64,000 bases of DNA from Gracilaria gracilis (GCA_030374805.1 JARGSG010000247.1:362193-426192), one strand, 5' to 3'; shown: positions 10,966 through 20,714, numbered from the stretch's first letter. Notes: generated by a model from the letters alone, not told the origin. Made by a program: numbers and translations.

Positions 10966-11298
10966 CTAGCCGAAGAAATAACAACTCTGGGTTGACTCCA
11001 CAGCAAGGTTCCCGGTGTGGTCGACCATCCGCTTCACCTTCAAGTTCGAGGTCAGGTTTATCTTACCTTCATTTTTCGGGTAACCCGAATCAGGCTTGGG
11101 TTCTAGCTCAAGTTTCGGCCCGGGCTCAGGCTTGAGTTCCAGCTTGAGCGCAGGCTCAGGTTCCAGCTCCGGCTCCGGCTCGGGTTCCGGCTCGGGCTCG
11201 GACTCAAGCTCGACCTCAGGCCCGGGTTCAGGCTCCGGGTTGAACTCTACACGTAGTTTGCTAGAGGCAGCGTGCAACAAGTGAATTCTGCAACACAT
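10966..11298 (-). CDS. Possible small protein with a Glu-Pro repeat
   Basis: A 110-residue frame from the ATG at 11298 has a Cys-containing start (MCCRIHLL), a long (EP)n/(EL)n stretch and a tail [15 protein letters not shown]. The repeat DNA (11096-11245) is an imperfect GC-rich hexamer array, so the open frame may exist only because the repeat lacks stops. It sits in the same orientation between two decayed segments of element copy A. Real expression is doubtful. Confidence 0.25.
   Translation of the reverse strand: MCCRIHLLHAASSKLRVEFNPEPEPGPEVELESEPEPEPEPEPELEPEPALKLELKPEPGPKLELEPKPDSGYPKNEGKINLTSNLKVKRMVDHTGNLAVESTQSCYFFG
11096..11245. repeat. Imperfect hexanucleotide repeat (GGCTCG/GGCTCA type)
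   Basis: A run of GGCTCG, GGTTCC, GGCTCA and similar units, read as Glu-Pro repeats on the minus strand and Ser-Gly repeats on the plus strand. Confidence 0.8.
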
Positions 11299-11711
11299 TT
11301 TCAACTATTGTACCGTATATACTGTTCTCAACGATCGCTTTTCGTATCATCGAAGAAATTTCTGCAGATCTGGCACAGCTGACCACCTGAGTATACTATG
11401 TTCTCTTACTGTCAACAAGAATATACAAAGACAAGAGTAGGTATCTAACGTTTTCATTATTGTTAGAAATACTAGGCACGCAATTTCCTTTATACCAAAC
11501 TGGTCAAACATAATCGGCGTGACGAACTACCGGCGCCTGAGGAACTGAAAGACAAATCGTTAGTTGATATGATCAAGCAGTGGCCTTCACGGTTTTTGGT
11601 CTTCTTTAAGAGAGAGAACTACCTTTAGATACAGACATCAATAGATAGTTCTTCGGTCGCCTCGGAATCAGAGGCGGCTGACCACAGTAAAGAAGAAGAA
11701 GGTCAAACATA

Positions 11712-12121
11712 ATGGTTTTCATGATGATAATGAAAGAATCACTGCGGGAGCATGTGAACCATGTCCATAATAGCGGAAGCGCAGGAAATAGGTCCGAACA
11801 TCATTGCCCTACATGCCCTTTCACTTACCACACAAAGAGTGGTCTAAATACGCACATCAGATCGAGACGTGTGAGTTATCTTTGTAAGGCGTAGAGTAGG
11901 AGACAATGGACTAACTATTCTTTTGTTCTAATCAAGACACAAAATCGTTTCGAGTGTACCTATCCAAATTGCAGTCTTACGTACAACCGCTAGTCAGCTC
12001 TCAGGGATCACCAAGCTTGCTTGCTTGGAAGCAACCCATCACTCTTGATGAAGCCAATCAGAGGATCCCAAGAAATTAGGGCTCCTTTGGAGCCCAAAAA
12101 CTCTTTCTCTGACGAAGAGTA
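11712..12121 (+). pseudogene. C2H2 zinc-finger gene fragment, broken
   Basis: The first exon reads SLREHVNHVH, then a finger-like block HCPTCPFTYHTKSGLNTHIRSR. A likely intron starts at GTGAGTTATC (about 11870) and ends at AATCAAG (about 11936). In phase, the next block FECTYPNCSLTYNR...SALRDHQ looks like a second finger, but a TAG stop falls inside it. Just upstream an acidic frame (ASESEAADHSKEEEG) also ends in a stop. Two in-frame stops make it a decayed gene; C2H2 fingers occur in both host factors and transposon proteins. Family assignment is moderate; the intron is inferred. Confidence 0.4.
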
Positions 12122-12150
12122 ATAATCTATCAAGCAGCGTACAGTCCAGG

Positions 12151-12531
12151 TTATTCTCCTTTTCTTTCTTTCCTTGTCATTGCTTTCTTCATGCGTTTCA
12201 ATGAATTCCTCAGGATGTTTAGTTCTCTCTTGGTTTTAAAGGCAGGCACATCTGTATTCTTAGCATCCCGATAATCTTCTAGAACATGTTCGAGATAATG
12301 GCTCATCATCACAGACCCACACAATTCTACAAGGTCGCACGATGACTGGTACTCTATCCACAACTTGACATATGACAGCAGTGACGAATTCTTGCACACC
12401 AGATATTGAATTGTTCTTTGCAAACTCCGTAATGTAACATTCAGAGTGCGCGGCTGCATGGCGAGACAGACGTCAACAAAGAAGGAAAGCACGAAGGTAT
12501 CTAAATTTCTTGGCAAATAGCTGAAAGACAC
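12151..12531 (-). pseudogene. Dispersed element copy A, C-terminal exon of an unknown protein
   Basis: An open frame of about 126 codons with no ATG at its start; a TTTCAG acceptor near 12526 suggests it is a last exon. Its C-terminal half matches copy B (57987-58320) at protein level: LL.Y.KLW..Y.SSCDL.ELC, then LE.VLE..R.AK.T and REL..LR.SL..M.KAM, with the stop at the same place. The lysine-rich helix at the end could bind nucleic acid. Not recognised. This copy is intact across the aligned part but flanked by broken segments, so it is probably part of a dead element. Confidence 0.5.
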
Positions 12532-12743
12532 AAGTTAAGCGATCAAGCTAACTATTCGGTCACAGCTGCGAACTGAATATTAAAGACACACACCTGGTGG
12601 GTAATTGTCTTGCGCCCGAAAACACCTCCCATCCCGCTTTCTACCGCTAGAAAAACTTTTCCTTCCCATGAAGGATTCACACAGTGCTCCATCTGCTTGA
12701 CAAACAGCGGTCAAGCTCAGCCATTGCTAGTACGAACACCGTC

Positions 12744-15059
12744 TTATTCCGGCATGTCAGCCAAACGCCATGTTGGCTCTCCTCCCCTTGCTTTCAACCC
12801 ACCGTAACCGGCAACAATCGTATCATCTTTGGCATACGTCGTCGCAAAACTTGGCACCTTCCTGGCCTCCTCAAGATACCTTTGCAAAGCAGTGCACTCC
12901 TTTGGGAAGCTCCATTTTTTCACCTTTCGCCCTGCAACCTCAACGTTGTGCAGCATTGGCACAATCGCTGTATCTTCTCGACTGAAACTCTCTCCTCCGA
13001 AGAATGGCGTACCGTCATTCTTCTTCTGCACCAACTCGATGCTCTTATTCACTTTGATTAATTCTTCTTCCAAGTCTTTCTTTGCGCTCTCGTCACCACT
13101 CATCCATCTCAAGAAATGCGGATGGAATCTTGTGTAACCTGGTGTTCCTCTGGCCAACTTGAGGTGTCTTGTAGACGCCAGCTTGGTGGCAGCGGGGAAG
13201 CGTTCGTGCAAGTAGGAAACAATATGGCCTGACTCCTCCACAACATTGCCATCATGGTAAATGCAAGGCGTCTTGTTTTGAGGGTGAAGAAGATAATACC
13301 ATCCAGGCTTCGCATCCGGTGGAATAGCAACTGGTTTAAACGGAATCCCCATTTCTTTCAGGGTGATCAATACACGCTGCGAGAACGGACAGTCCCCGTT
13401 CTCATACTTTTGAAAGCTTCCATCCGTGTTTCCACGACCACCAGCTACGTAAACCTCGATTGTGTGGGGCAACCTGAGACGCTCCCGCAGATCTCCCTCT
13501 GCGACACGGTGATCCCGAATGTTGGCCAGTTCTCGGTAAAGCTTGTACAAACTGCTCGGGGAGCGCTGCTCTTCATTATAACGGCGGGGTCCGATTCGCA
13601 GACGGCTACGGCGATAATATGGAATTGACTTTGCATGAGGCAGCGGGTCAAAGAACTCTACCAGATCAAGCAGGCCAGACTGAACAAAGTAGACACGCGA
13701 ACCCATCTGTTGTCGACGGCGACGTCCCCGTGCGCCGTTACGAGCAATCTGCTCCAGTTTCTGAAAGTCTTCAACTATCGGCTTATACCATTTGCGCACG
13801 GATGCATCCTTCTCCATCAGACGAGAGAATTCAAGGTATGAGATCATCGCCTTGTATCCTCGCTTCAAGTGGTCTTCATCATCAATTTTGTCGATAAAGT
13901 CATACTTGTCCTTCCACAATCTGCGTAACAAGATTTCTCCCAATGCGGTCTGTTCACGCGGTGGGATCTTTAGAAGGCCAGCTTTGATCGGTTTCTCCCC
14001 AGGACCCGGTTGGAAGTAGTGTTCAGTCTTTTGCATGTCTATCAACGATTGATCATTGGCGCACAAAACTCCTTGCACACGCCCAAGAATATTGGACAGA
14101 ATACGATCCGAAGTTTGGAAGCCGTAATCCAACAGAGTGCTCTCCTGCTTGAGAACTTCCACAGTCGCAAGGTAGCGACCCAGGAGGTAAGCTGAGTATG
14201 TCGCCGAAAGGGTTGCTGATTGACCTCCGCTCTCCATCGTGTCCCAGTCGCCATCAACGATCACATACAATCTTTCGGCCAGTTTCGCCGCACTCTTCAA
14301 AATCGGAGCTGCGAGCTCTTCATAGACTTGTCGGAGCTGTTTCTCGATTTCCCGCTTCCTCTTTCTAGCGGCTTCCATCTTCGCCTTTTCAGCAAGCTTT
14401 CGATCTCTCTTCGCCTTGACGCGGGAACCCAGCAGAGTAGAAACAGTCGAAATCAGCGCCACTGTGACAGGCGCCGGCACGGTTTTGACAAACGAAGTGG
14501 CACGAGACGCAATCGTACTTCCAACGTTCGATGCAGTAGACGTCACCTTTTGGAGTGGATTGTCAGGGTCTGAAGCAAGACCCGCAGAGTGGCCAGAATT
14601 TTTGTCGCCGGAGCCCCCGTGGCCGTCGTCTCCGGAACCGCCGTTGTCGTCACCTCCAGAGCCTTTGTTAGCACCGTTGCCGAAAAACGGAAGAAAGCTG
14701 AAGAAGCCGAAAGATCTCCCAGAACTTTGGATCGAAGTGTCGGCTGTGGCTGTGACAGACGCAGGCTGGTCATCGGTATGGGCATGAACTTCAAGCTTGA
14801 CATCTCCGCCACGAGGAATGTCCGTAGTGGGCGTACCAGCCGATGCCGCATCAGACGTTTCACTTCCACTCGAGGAGGATGCATCTGGACCTTCTGGCGT
14901 TGCAGACATCGCATGCGACGGGAAGACCACCCGTCGACATGGCTGCTGTACGAATACTCGATACGGGCGGAATTGAGAAGAAACTTGACCTGCGCCGTCA
15001 AGTGTCGTGCGGCCAACTGGCACAGGCGCAACGAAAGCTGATGCGCAGAGGCGTGGCAT
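12744..15059 (-). CDS. Plastid protein: novel domain fused to a DHAR/GST-like C-terminus
   Basis: The product has 771 residues, starting at the ATG at 15059; upstream codons in frame lack a Met. The N-terminus is rich in Arg, Ser and Val with few acids and resembles a transit peptide. Residues about 50-190 are Ser/Gly/Asp-rich and probably disordered. A hydrophobic stretch follows (TVPAPVTVALISTVSTLLG), then a charged helix and a helical region of about 300 residues that I cannot assign. The last 220 residues form a glutaredoxin/GST-fold unit whose block YENGDCPFSQRVLITLKEMG is nearly that of plant dehydroascorbate reductases, with the active-site Cys in DCPF, followed by NKTPCIYHDGNVVEESGHI. 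A role in plastid ascorbate or thiol redox is inferred. CLIC-like or other GST activity cannot be excluded. Single exon. Confidence 0.8.
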   Translation of the reverse strand: MPRLCASAFVAPVPVGRTTLDGAGQVSSQFRPYRVFVQQPCRRVVFPSHAMSATPEGPDASSSSGSETSDAASAGTPTTDIPRGGDVKLEVHAHTDDQPASVTATADTSIQSSGRSFGFFSFLPFFGNGANKGSGGDDNGGSGDDGHGGSGDKNSGHSAGLASDPDNPLQKVTSTASNVGSTIASRATSFVKTVPAPVTVALISTVSTLLGSRVKAKRDRKLAEKAKMEAARKRKREIEKQLRQVYEELAAPILKSAAKLAERLYVIVDGDWDTMESGGQSATLSATYSAYLLGRYLATVEVLKQESTLLDYGFQTSDRILSNILGRVQGVLCANDQSLIDMQKTEHYFQPGPGEKPIKAGLLKIPPREQTALGEILLRRLWKDKYDFIDKIDDEDHLKRGYKAMISYLEFSRLMEKDASVRKWYKPIVEDFQKLEQIARNGARGRRRRQQMGSRVYFVQSGLLDLVEFFDPLPHAKSIPYYRRSRLRIGPRRYNEEQRSPSSLYKLYRELANIRDHRVAEGDLRERLRLPHTIEVYVAGGRGNTDGSFQKYENGDCPFSQRVLITLKEMGIPFKPVAIPPDAKPGWYYLLHPQNKTPCIYHDGNVVEESGHIVSYLHERFPAATKLASTRHLKLARGTPGYTRFHPHFLRWMSGDESAKKDLEEELIKVNKSIELVQKKNDGTPFFGGESFSREDTAIVPMLHNVEVAGRKVKKWSFPKECTALQRYLEEARKVPSFATTYAKDDTIVAGYGGLKARGGEPTWRLADMPE

Positions 15060-15842
15060 GTTCACGGCGAAACGAAGAATCGCTGTACAAAGGCGGCCCG
15101 GCACGGCACAGCACCGCGAGAGGCTGAGCACTTCCACAGGTCACTCAGCAGCTCGATGGACTTTCTCGCAGAGGACGGCGCGGTATCGAGCGCGACAAGC
15201 CGCCGGTTGAAAAGTGGGAATAGAAGGAGTTCAAAGGGGATGATGGCTATAGTCTTATGTACGCACGTCTGGGTTGAAGCACGGCTATAAACTAAAGCAA
15301 AAGGTGTTGGAGAGCAGTTTTACACAAGACCACGTCAGCAAAACCAGAGGCCACTAACCTTATCTATGGCGATGCAACAACGCAGTATTGATGCTCACAG
15401 TTGATAAGGCTACAAAAAGGGTATGCAGATTGGGAGGGAAGAAGCCCATGAAGCTTTGAAGCGGATTGCCAATATGCGGCTTGACGGCGAAAAGTTTGAA
15501 GGAGTGTTTCTGAATATGTGTTAGGGAGAGTGGATTCGAGGTGCAGACGTGCGGGCGCACAAGTCGTGCTGTATGACGTTGATAGCGTAGAAATGCGCTG
15601 ACAGCGCGTTGACGCGACTCGTGTCAAAGGCACAGGCAGCGAGGAGGCCCTCACCGTGGTGCCCTGGCAGCGTTGACAGTGATTGCGTTTGAAGATCGAA
15701 GGATTGGACGTGAACATGAGGTTCTGTAGATTGGAAAGCGTAACAGTATTGTATAATTGCGGTTTTATCGACACGAATAAACACACATTTTGTCTGAAGA
15801 CAATTGTGTTTGAGTTAAGAAGATGAGGCTGAGGCATCAAAA
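15060..15842. other. Intergenic stretch with unassigned open frames
   Basis: Contains the promoter side of the DHAR fusion. On the minus strand, frames at 15521-15784 and 15360-15560 look mildly protein-like (for example ALSAHFYAINVIQHDL) but lie in different phases with no clear start. They could be exons of a small gene; I cannot support one. Confidence 0.35.
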
Positions 15843-16970
15843 CTAGATATGAGCATTATTCACATGGTTCACCATACGACGATTCGCATCATCAAGCGGA
15901 TCAAGTTGAGGACGTTTGGTGCAAGGCTGCCACTTGGTGACAGCCATCAGCAGCGGCTGACGAGTAGGCGGGGTGAAGGAGCGTTTGGGCGCACTTTCAA
16001 AAAGTCGTTCAAGCAAGCGATTGACATGGCTCGCACACTCGTCCACGATGAAATGACTGCCGGGCAGCTGCACACACTGCGCGCCGATGCGTTGCGCCAG
16101 TCCGCGGCTGGCTCTGGGCAGCACGACGGGGTCACTGCGGCCGTACACAACAATTTTTGGAAAGTCAACAAGGTGGAAACGTTTAGCGTCTTGTTGAGAT
16201 AAGCAATGGGTTCTAACAGCTTGTAAATGGGCCCAGAACGAACGGTTTGCGTGGTCGCGTTGTTTCTCGCGGCGAATGCCCTCCAGATAGCGCTTATAAT
16301 ATATGTTTCTTCGCAGCACCTTGTTGCCCGTGGCGTCGTCCAAGGTGAAGGAGTTGAGAAAAGGCTCGGTGTAGTGCAGTCGCACGTGCACTTTGGTGGC
16401 CATAAAGTCGTCAAAGCCGGCGCGAAGCATGTCGAAGGCAGCGTGGAGCATGTGAGCCGTGGGCACATTGTTCCAAAACCAGCCGCCGTCATGGCCGCTC
16501 AACAAGGCCAGACTGGAGACGCGTCGGGCGACAGACGGTAGCAACGCCAACCTCTGCGCAATCATACTGCCCATGGAGTGACCGACAAGGTGGAAAGCAG
16601 CGGAAGATCCGAACACAAAGTCGACCAACGCCAGGGCGTCGCGCGCCATGGTGTGGATGTCATAGCCGTCATAATGGTGCGAAGAAGCGCGCGGCAGGGT
16701 ACTGTGTCCGGCGCCCCTGTTGTCCATGAGCAGCAGGGTGTAGCGAAGATCGGAGGAGAAGTAGGCGAGTTGATTGTGCCACATGACGCTGGACACGCAC
16801 ATGCCAGGGATGAAGAGCACGAGCTGCGGTCCATCGCCGACGACGGAGTAAGCAATATCGACGGAAGGGTGCTGCGGCGGCGGCGCGAGGTTGGCAGCGG
16901 CGGAGTGCGACGGCAGTGGAGTGACATGTGAGGCGCGCGCTGCGTGTCGCACGCGCACGCGGCGAGGCAT
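15843..16970 (-). CDS. Alpha/beta-hydrolase fold protein
   Basis: The product has 375 residues from the ATG at 16970. Motifs in order: the oxyanion region FIPGMCVSS, MDNRGAGHS, the nucleophile elbow LVGHSMGS (Ser), the acid in YGRSDPVVLP (Asp), and the catalytic His in PGSHFIVDE. The triad is complete, so an active hydrolase is expected; the substrate is unknown. The first 45 residues (Arg/His/Ala/Pro-rich) could be an organelle targeting peptide. Codon use is very GC-rich, marking the left edge of the GC-rich island. The gene is divergent from the bZIP gene across a GC-rich 1.2-kb region. Confidence 0.85.
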   Translation of the reverse strand: MPRRVRVRHAARASHVTPLPSHSAAANLAPPPQHPSVDIAYSVVGDGPQLVLFIPGMCVSSVMWHNQLAYFSSDLRYTLLLMDNRGAGHSTLPRASSHHYDGYDIHTMARDALALVDFVFGSSAAFHLVGHSMGSMIAQRLALLPSVARRVSSLALLSGHDGGWFWNNVPTAHMLHAAFDMLRAGFDDFMATKVHVRLHYTEPFLNSFTLDDATGNKVLRRNIYYKRYLEGIRREKQRDHANRSFWAHLQAVRTHCLSQQDAKRFHLVDFPKIVVYGRSDPVVLPRASRGLAQRIGAQCVQLPGSHFIVDECASHVNRLLERLFESAPKRSFTPPTRQPLLMAVTKWQPCTKRPQLDPLDDANRRMVNHVNNAHI

Positions 16971-18071
16971 GGCGACGGAGCAGGAGCGACTGGCAGCGAG
17001 CACGACGGCGCAACAGACGGCGGCGCAAGCAGCAGCAGCAGCAGCAGCATAAGAGCAGCGACCAGCGCGACCAGCACGAAAGAGGCGCGCAAACGGCGAA
17101 GCTCACAGCGTGCGACCGCGGGCGGTGAGCGAGGCGGCGGGGCCCGTGGCGCGCTTCGGCTGGCGGCCACGGTCGGTCGAACGGCGGCGGGCGTGTACCG
17201 TTGGTACCAACGGGAGACGGTGCGGCGAGCAGGAAGACGGCGCCCGCCGCCTTCTTCTGCTGCAGCCGCTGTGGAAGGTGGCGCAGCAGCCACGGCGCCG
17301 CCGATGCGCGAACGAAACGAAGGCGCCATGGCAACGAGCGGCGCCGCCGCGAGATGCAATCTCCACCTCCGCCTGCCGTCGCTGCACTCGTTCCAATTGG
17401 AAGCGCGCGCAAGTAATGGCGCGCGGCGCGCAATTAGCACGGTGCGGCTGACGTGTCATCGCGCGCGCGCGCGCACGCGTCACGCGTCACGCGCGCCGCG
17501 AAGAGCCGCAGCGCGTGCCGCAGCAGAAGCAGCGCCGCGGCGCGCGCCGGCGACGGCGGCGGCGGCGGCGCTGGCGGCGCTGGCGGCGGCGGGTGGCGCG
17601 AGGCGCCAAACGGCGGCGCGCGTGCGGTGTGGCGGCACCACGTCATGCGCGACCGCGACGGCTGTGCGCTGTGCGCGCGCACGCGCCACGTGCGCGCGGC
17701 GGCCGGCCGGCGGCGGCTGCGCGCGCGCGCCATCTAAAAAGCGCCGAATTTTTGCAGTGCTGGCGCGCAGCGCCACACACGCCGCGCTCGTTCACCACAC
17801 ACGCCGTGAAAAACGCGCGCCGCTGCCACGCAAGCGCGCCGCCACGCGCGCCGCTACACGCGCGCTTGCGCACCGTTCGCACCAACGCCGTCGCCACGCG
17901 TCCGAGCTTTGCACTGCTCCAGTTGCTCGTCGTTATCGTTCGTCGTTGCCCGTCGTCGTCGTCACCGTCGTCGCCGGTCGCCGTCGCCGTTGCTATCGCT
18001 ATCGCTATCGTTATCGCGCGCCGCCAGCCACTGTGAGAGAGAGAGAGAGAGCCAGCGAGGGAGAGAGAGAG

Positions 18072-18133
<62 letters not shown>

Positions 18134-18142
18134 CAGAGCACA
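16971..18142. promoter_or_regulatory. Divergent promoter region with palindromic motif and GA tract
   Basis: Lies between the starts of the alpha/beta hydrolase (-) and bZIP (+) genes. It is CpG-dense. It holds a perfect 16-bp palindrome at 17198-17213 (CCGTTGGTACCAACGG) whose half-site CAACGG fits a MYB recognition core. A GA-dinucleotide tract runs at 18032-18129 just before the bZIP ATG, probably in its leader. Long open frames on both strands here are products of GC richness. Confidence 0.55.
18032..18129 (+). repeat. GA dinucleotide tract in the leader of the bZIP gene
   Basis: Almost uninterrupted GA repeats end 13 bp before the ATG at 18143. The transcript would carry a purine-only leader. 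Confidence 0.85.
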
Positions 18143-19097
18143 ATGCACGCGCCGTTGGACATATTGGCCGCCGCCGCCGCCGCCACGCATGGCACCACCG
18201 CGTCGTCCGCCGCTTATGCCAGACACTTGCCGTCCTCCACCGTGCTCACCTCGGACACCTTTTGCGAGCGCGCGCCGCCGAGTCCGCCGAGCGATGTGAC
18301 TGCGCTCACCACCTCCACCGACCATCATCACTCTCGTCCGCTCGTGCCCAAGCGCTCCAAACGAGCGCCGCCCGCCAAGCGTGGCGTCAAGCGCTCCTTC
18401 TCTAATCAACAACTTGATAACAAGTCTAACAACAACAACAGCAACAACAACAACAACAACGACGACAACAACAACCACAACAACAGCAACACAAATAGCA
18501 ACAGCAACAACAACAAGCCGGATGATGATAGTCAGGACAATAAGCGAGCTTTACGGTACGTTGCTTCATTTCAAACGCCTCCAAGCCATCTGCCGGAACA
18601 CGCCCGCTAACCTGTCGTCCATGCACACTTTGCACACACACAGAGCCGAACGCAATCGACAAAGCGCCGCTGCCTCGCGGGAACGCAAGAAACGTCACAT
18701 AAAAGAACTGGAGGATCGCGTCAAGTACCTCACTGACCTCAGCCAGTCTATGCAATACCGCTTCGATCTGCAGCGCAAGAACCTGCAAGACGAGAACCTC
18801 ATGCTCCGTCAAGAGAACGCTAACCTCCGTGTTCAACTCGCTCATCATCACACAAGCGCCTACACCGCAGACACCTCCTCGCAACCAGCCGCACCCACAC
18901 AACAACCGTCACAGCAGCCATCACAACCACACTCACAATGTTCGCCGCGCGCTTGCACTACATCTGCTCCGCTCTCCAAATCGCCGCAACAGGTTGCTGC
19001 CTCTCCTGCGTCCGCTGCTGCTGACGCTGTGGCTGCATGTTCCAATCATGCCATGACCTTGCATCATCTTACTCATCGTGGTCCGGTTACGTACTAG
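18143..19097 (+). CDS. bZIP transcription factor
   Basis: Two exons (18143-18555, 18644-19097) around an 88-nt intron give 288 residues. The intron joins KRALR to AERNRQSAAASRERKKRHI, a complete bZIP basic region (N..SAA.SR.RK). The leucine zipper follows with heptad positions in LEDRVKYLTDLSQSM and LQDENLMLRQENANLRVQL. Exon 1 carries an Asn-rich low-complexity tract from an AAC repeat (18428-18518) and a nuclear-localisation-like PKRSKRAPPAKRGVKR. The C-terminal tail is rich in Gln, Pro, Ser and Ala. DNA target unknown. Confidence 0.9.
18428..18518 (+). repeat. AAC trinucleotide repeat encoding poly-Asn
   Basis: Interrupted AAC/AGC/GAC units inside exon 1 of the bZIP gene give an Asn-rich segment between the NLS-like region and the basic region. 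Confidence 0.85.
18556..18643 (+). other. Intron of the bZIP gene
   Basis: Donor GTACGT and acceptor CACACAG. The phase-2 junction restores an Arg codon at the start of the basic region. Length 88 nt. Confidence 0.85.
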
Positions 19098-20063
19098 CTT
19101 GTGCCGATTTTGTTTGGTTTCTTTTTTGAGTGTCTACGTGTTGCTGCTGCTGCTGCTGTTGTTGTTGTTGTCGTCTCCTTCCTTTTTGTTGTGTTTCGCT
19201 TGTGTTTGTGTAGGCTGTGAGAGTGCGTGAGTTTGCGCATGTTGGTTTGTAATTATTCTTCATGCTCTTTAGCAACTGTTTGTTTTTCTTCGTGTGACTG
19301 TGTGTGGCGTATTTCACAACCTAAAACCGCTGTCCCCATCGCAGCCACCCTCCACGTCATCGCTTGCGTGCGCCCGCGTGCCACCTTCTTGCCACGCCGC
19401 CCCGCCCTCGTCCGCGCCGCTGCACTACTACTAGCGTCGCTGCACTTGCACTAACTAGCGTCGCTGCACTTGCACTAGCGCCGCTGCAGGCGAGCGGCGT
19501 GAGTTTGAGATAAACTACGTGCTACGTTTGGTATCTATAAGCTTTTGGCAAACACTGTTTCACAACAACGGCGGCTCGTGTAATGAGCTGGCACCACGCC
19601 GGCACGGCGTGCGTTACCGTTGGTACCGTTTTACCCACCGTAACTTGATGCTTTCTCGAAAGGCTGCTTGAGCCACCGCCAAAAGTTTACTACTGTACGA
19701 ATAGGCATGCACGCTGCACACGCATGCACGCTGCCTCGCGCGACAGGCGCCACCGACACAAGCGCCACCGCACTGACCAACTCATCGCGCCACTTGGCTT
19801 GTTGGCGGCTGCTGTGCGGCCACGGCGGCGTGCGCGCACTGCACATGCCGCTACTAAGTTATCTACGATACGGCGCCGTAACATTAGGTGCTTCCGTATC
19901 TATCGCGCACTGTGTGCTGCGCCGGTGCGTCTCACGTGCGCGGGAGACATGTTTGGCGACGCGTGCTCGCCGTGGTACTTTTGTCTATCTACGCACAGCG
20001 CGTGCAAGCCAACACTGGCAGCGTGGTTCGGTTAGCCGTGAGCATGTTTGGTTTACAAGCGTT
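19098..20063. other. Convergent intergenic stretch
   Basis: The 3' ends of the bZIP (+) and lumazine synthase (-) genes face each other. It contains a short CTG/TTG repeat (19140-19170), a duplicated block CTAGCGTCGCTGCACTTGCA near 19432-19480, and a second copy of the GTACCGTTGG-type motif at 19616-19628. No gene is supported. Confidence 0.5.
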
Positions 20064-20714
20064 TTAGAAGAAGCCAACACTCTTCTTACCGGCGCTGACG
20101 CCACCCATCTGACTCTTTCTCAGCTGCGCCATCTCGATGGCCGTACGCGCCCAGTCCGGCGCGTGCGCCTTATCGCCCAGCGTGCGTTGCTGCGCTTGCT
20201 CCTCGTTGCGGCAGCATAGCACGCCAAAGATGATGGGGATCTGCACAGTGAGTTGCAGATCCATCAAGCCGGACGACACCGCGCTGGCAATGTAATCGTA
20301 GTGATCGGTCTCGCCCTTGATCAAAAGGCCCAGACACACGACGGCGTCCACCTTTTGCGACGCGCACATGAAGCGCGCCGCCATGGGGATCTCGAACGCG
20401 CCCGGCACCTGCATCTGCACAATATCGGCGTCGCTCACCCCCTCCTGCAGCAGCGTTTGCTTGGTATCGTCGCGCAGTTTATCCACGTAGTGCCGGTTCC
20501 AGCGGGTGCACACGATGCCGATGCGCAGCTGCTGGTCAAACTTCTTGGCGGGGAAGTCCAGCCCCATGTCGGAGCAGCGAGGCACGCATGGCGTGCGCGC
20601 GGTTCGCACGCGCCGCGGCCGCTCGCTGTTCGGCGCGGCGCGACGCGCGCGGCCAACGCGGCCGAACGATGAGAGCGACGAGAGCGACGCGAGCTGACTA
20701 GGCACGAACGCCAT
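20064..20714 (-). CDS. 6,7-dimethyl-8-ribityllumazine synthase, plastid
   Basis: The product has 216 residues if it starts at the ATG at 20714 (good context, MAFVPSQLASLSSLSSFGRVG). An upstream ATG at 20774 would add 20 residues. Lumazine synthase motifs: IGIVCTRWN, VPGAFEIPMAA, and CLGLLIKGETDHYDYIAS, which holds the substrate-binding GET and catalytic His. The enzyme joins a ribityl-aminouracil to a four-carbon phosphate in the penultimate step of riboflavin synthesis. The N-terminal 50 residues (Ser/Arg-rich, no acids at first) fit a plastid transit peptide, as in plants. The C-terminal tail (KSQMGGVSAGKKSVGFF) is slightly extended. The rubrerythrin-like gene lies upstream on the same strand. 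Confidence 0.92.
   Translation of the reverse strand: MAFVPSQLASLSSLSSFGRVGRARRAAPNSERPRRVRTARTPCVPRCSDMGLDFPAKKFDQQLRIGIVCTRWNRHYVDKLRDDTKQTLLQEGVSDADIVQMQVPGAFEIPMAARFMCASQKVDAVVCLGLLIKGETDHYDYIASAVSSGLMDLQLTVQIPIIFGVLCCRNEEQAQQRTLGDKAHAPDWARTAIEMAQLRKSQMGGVSAGKKSVGFF

Noticed and set aside
16944..18131. 395-codon plus-strand open frame and its minus-strand partners between 16.5 and 18.1 kb
   Set aside because: Composition is Arg/Ala/Pro from CpG-rich DNA in all frames; no family pattern; overlaps the hydrolase coding region and promoter DNA. Treated as a shadow of base composition.
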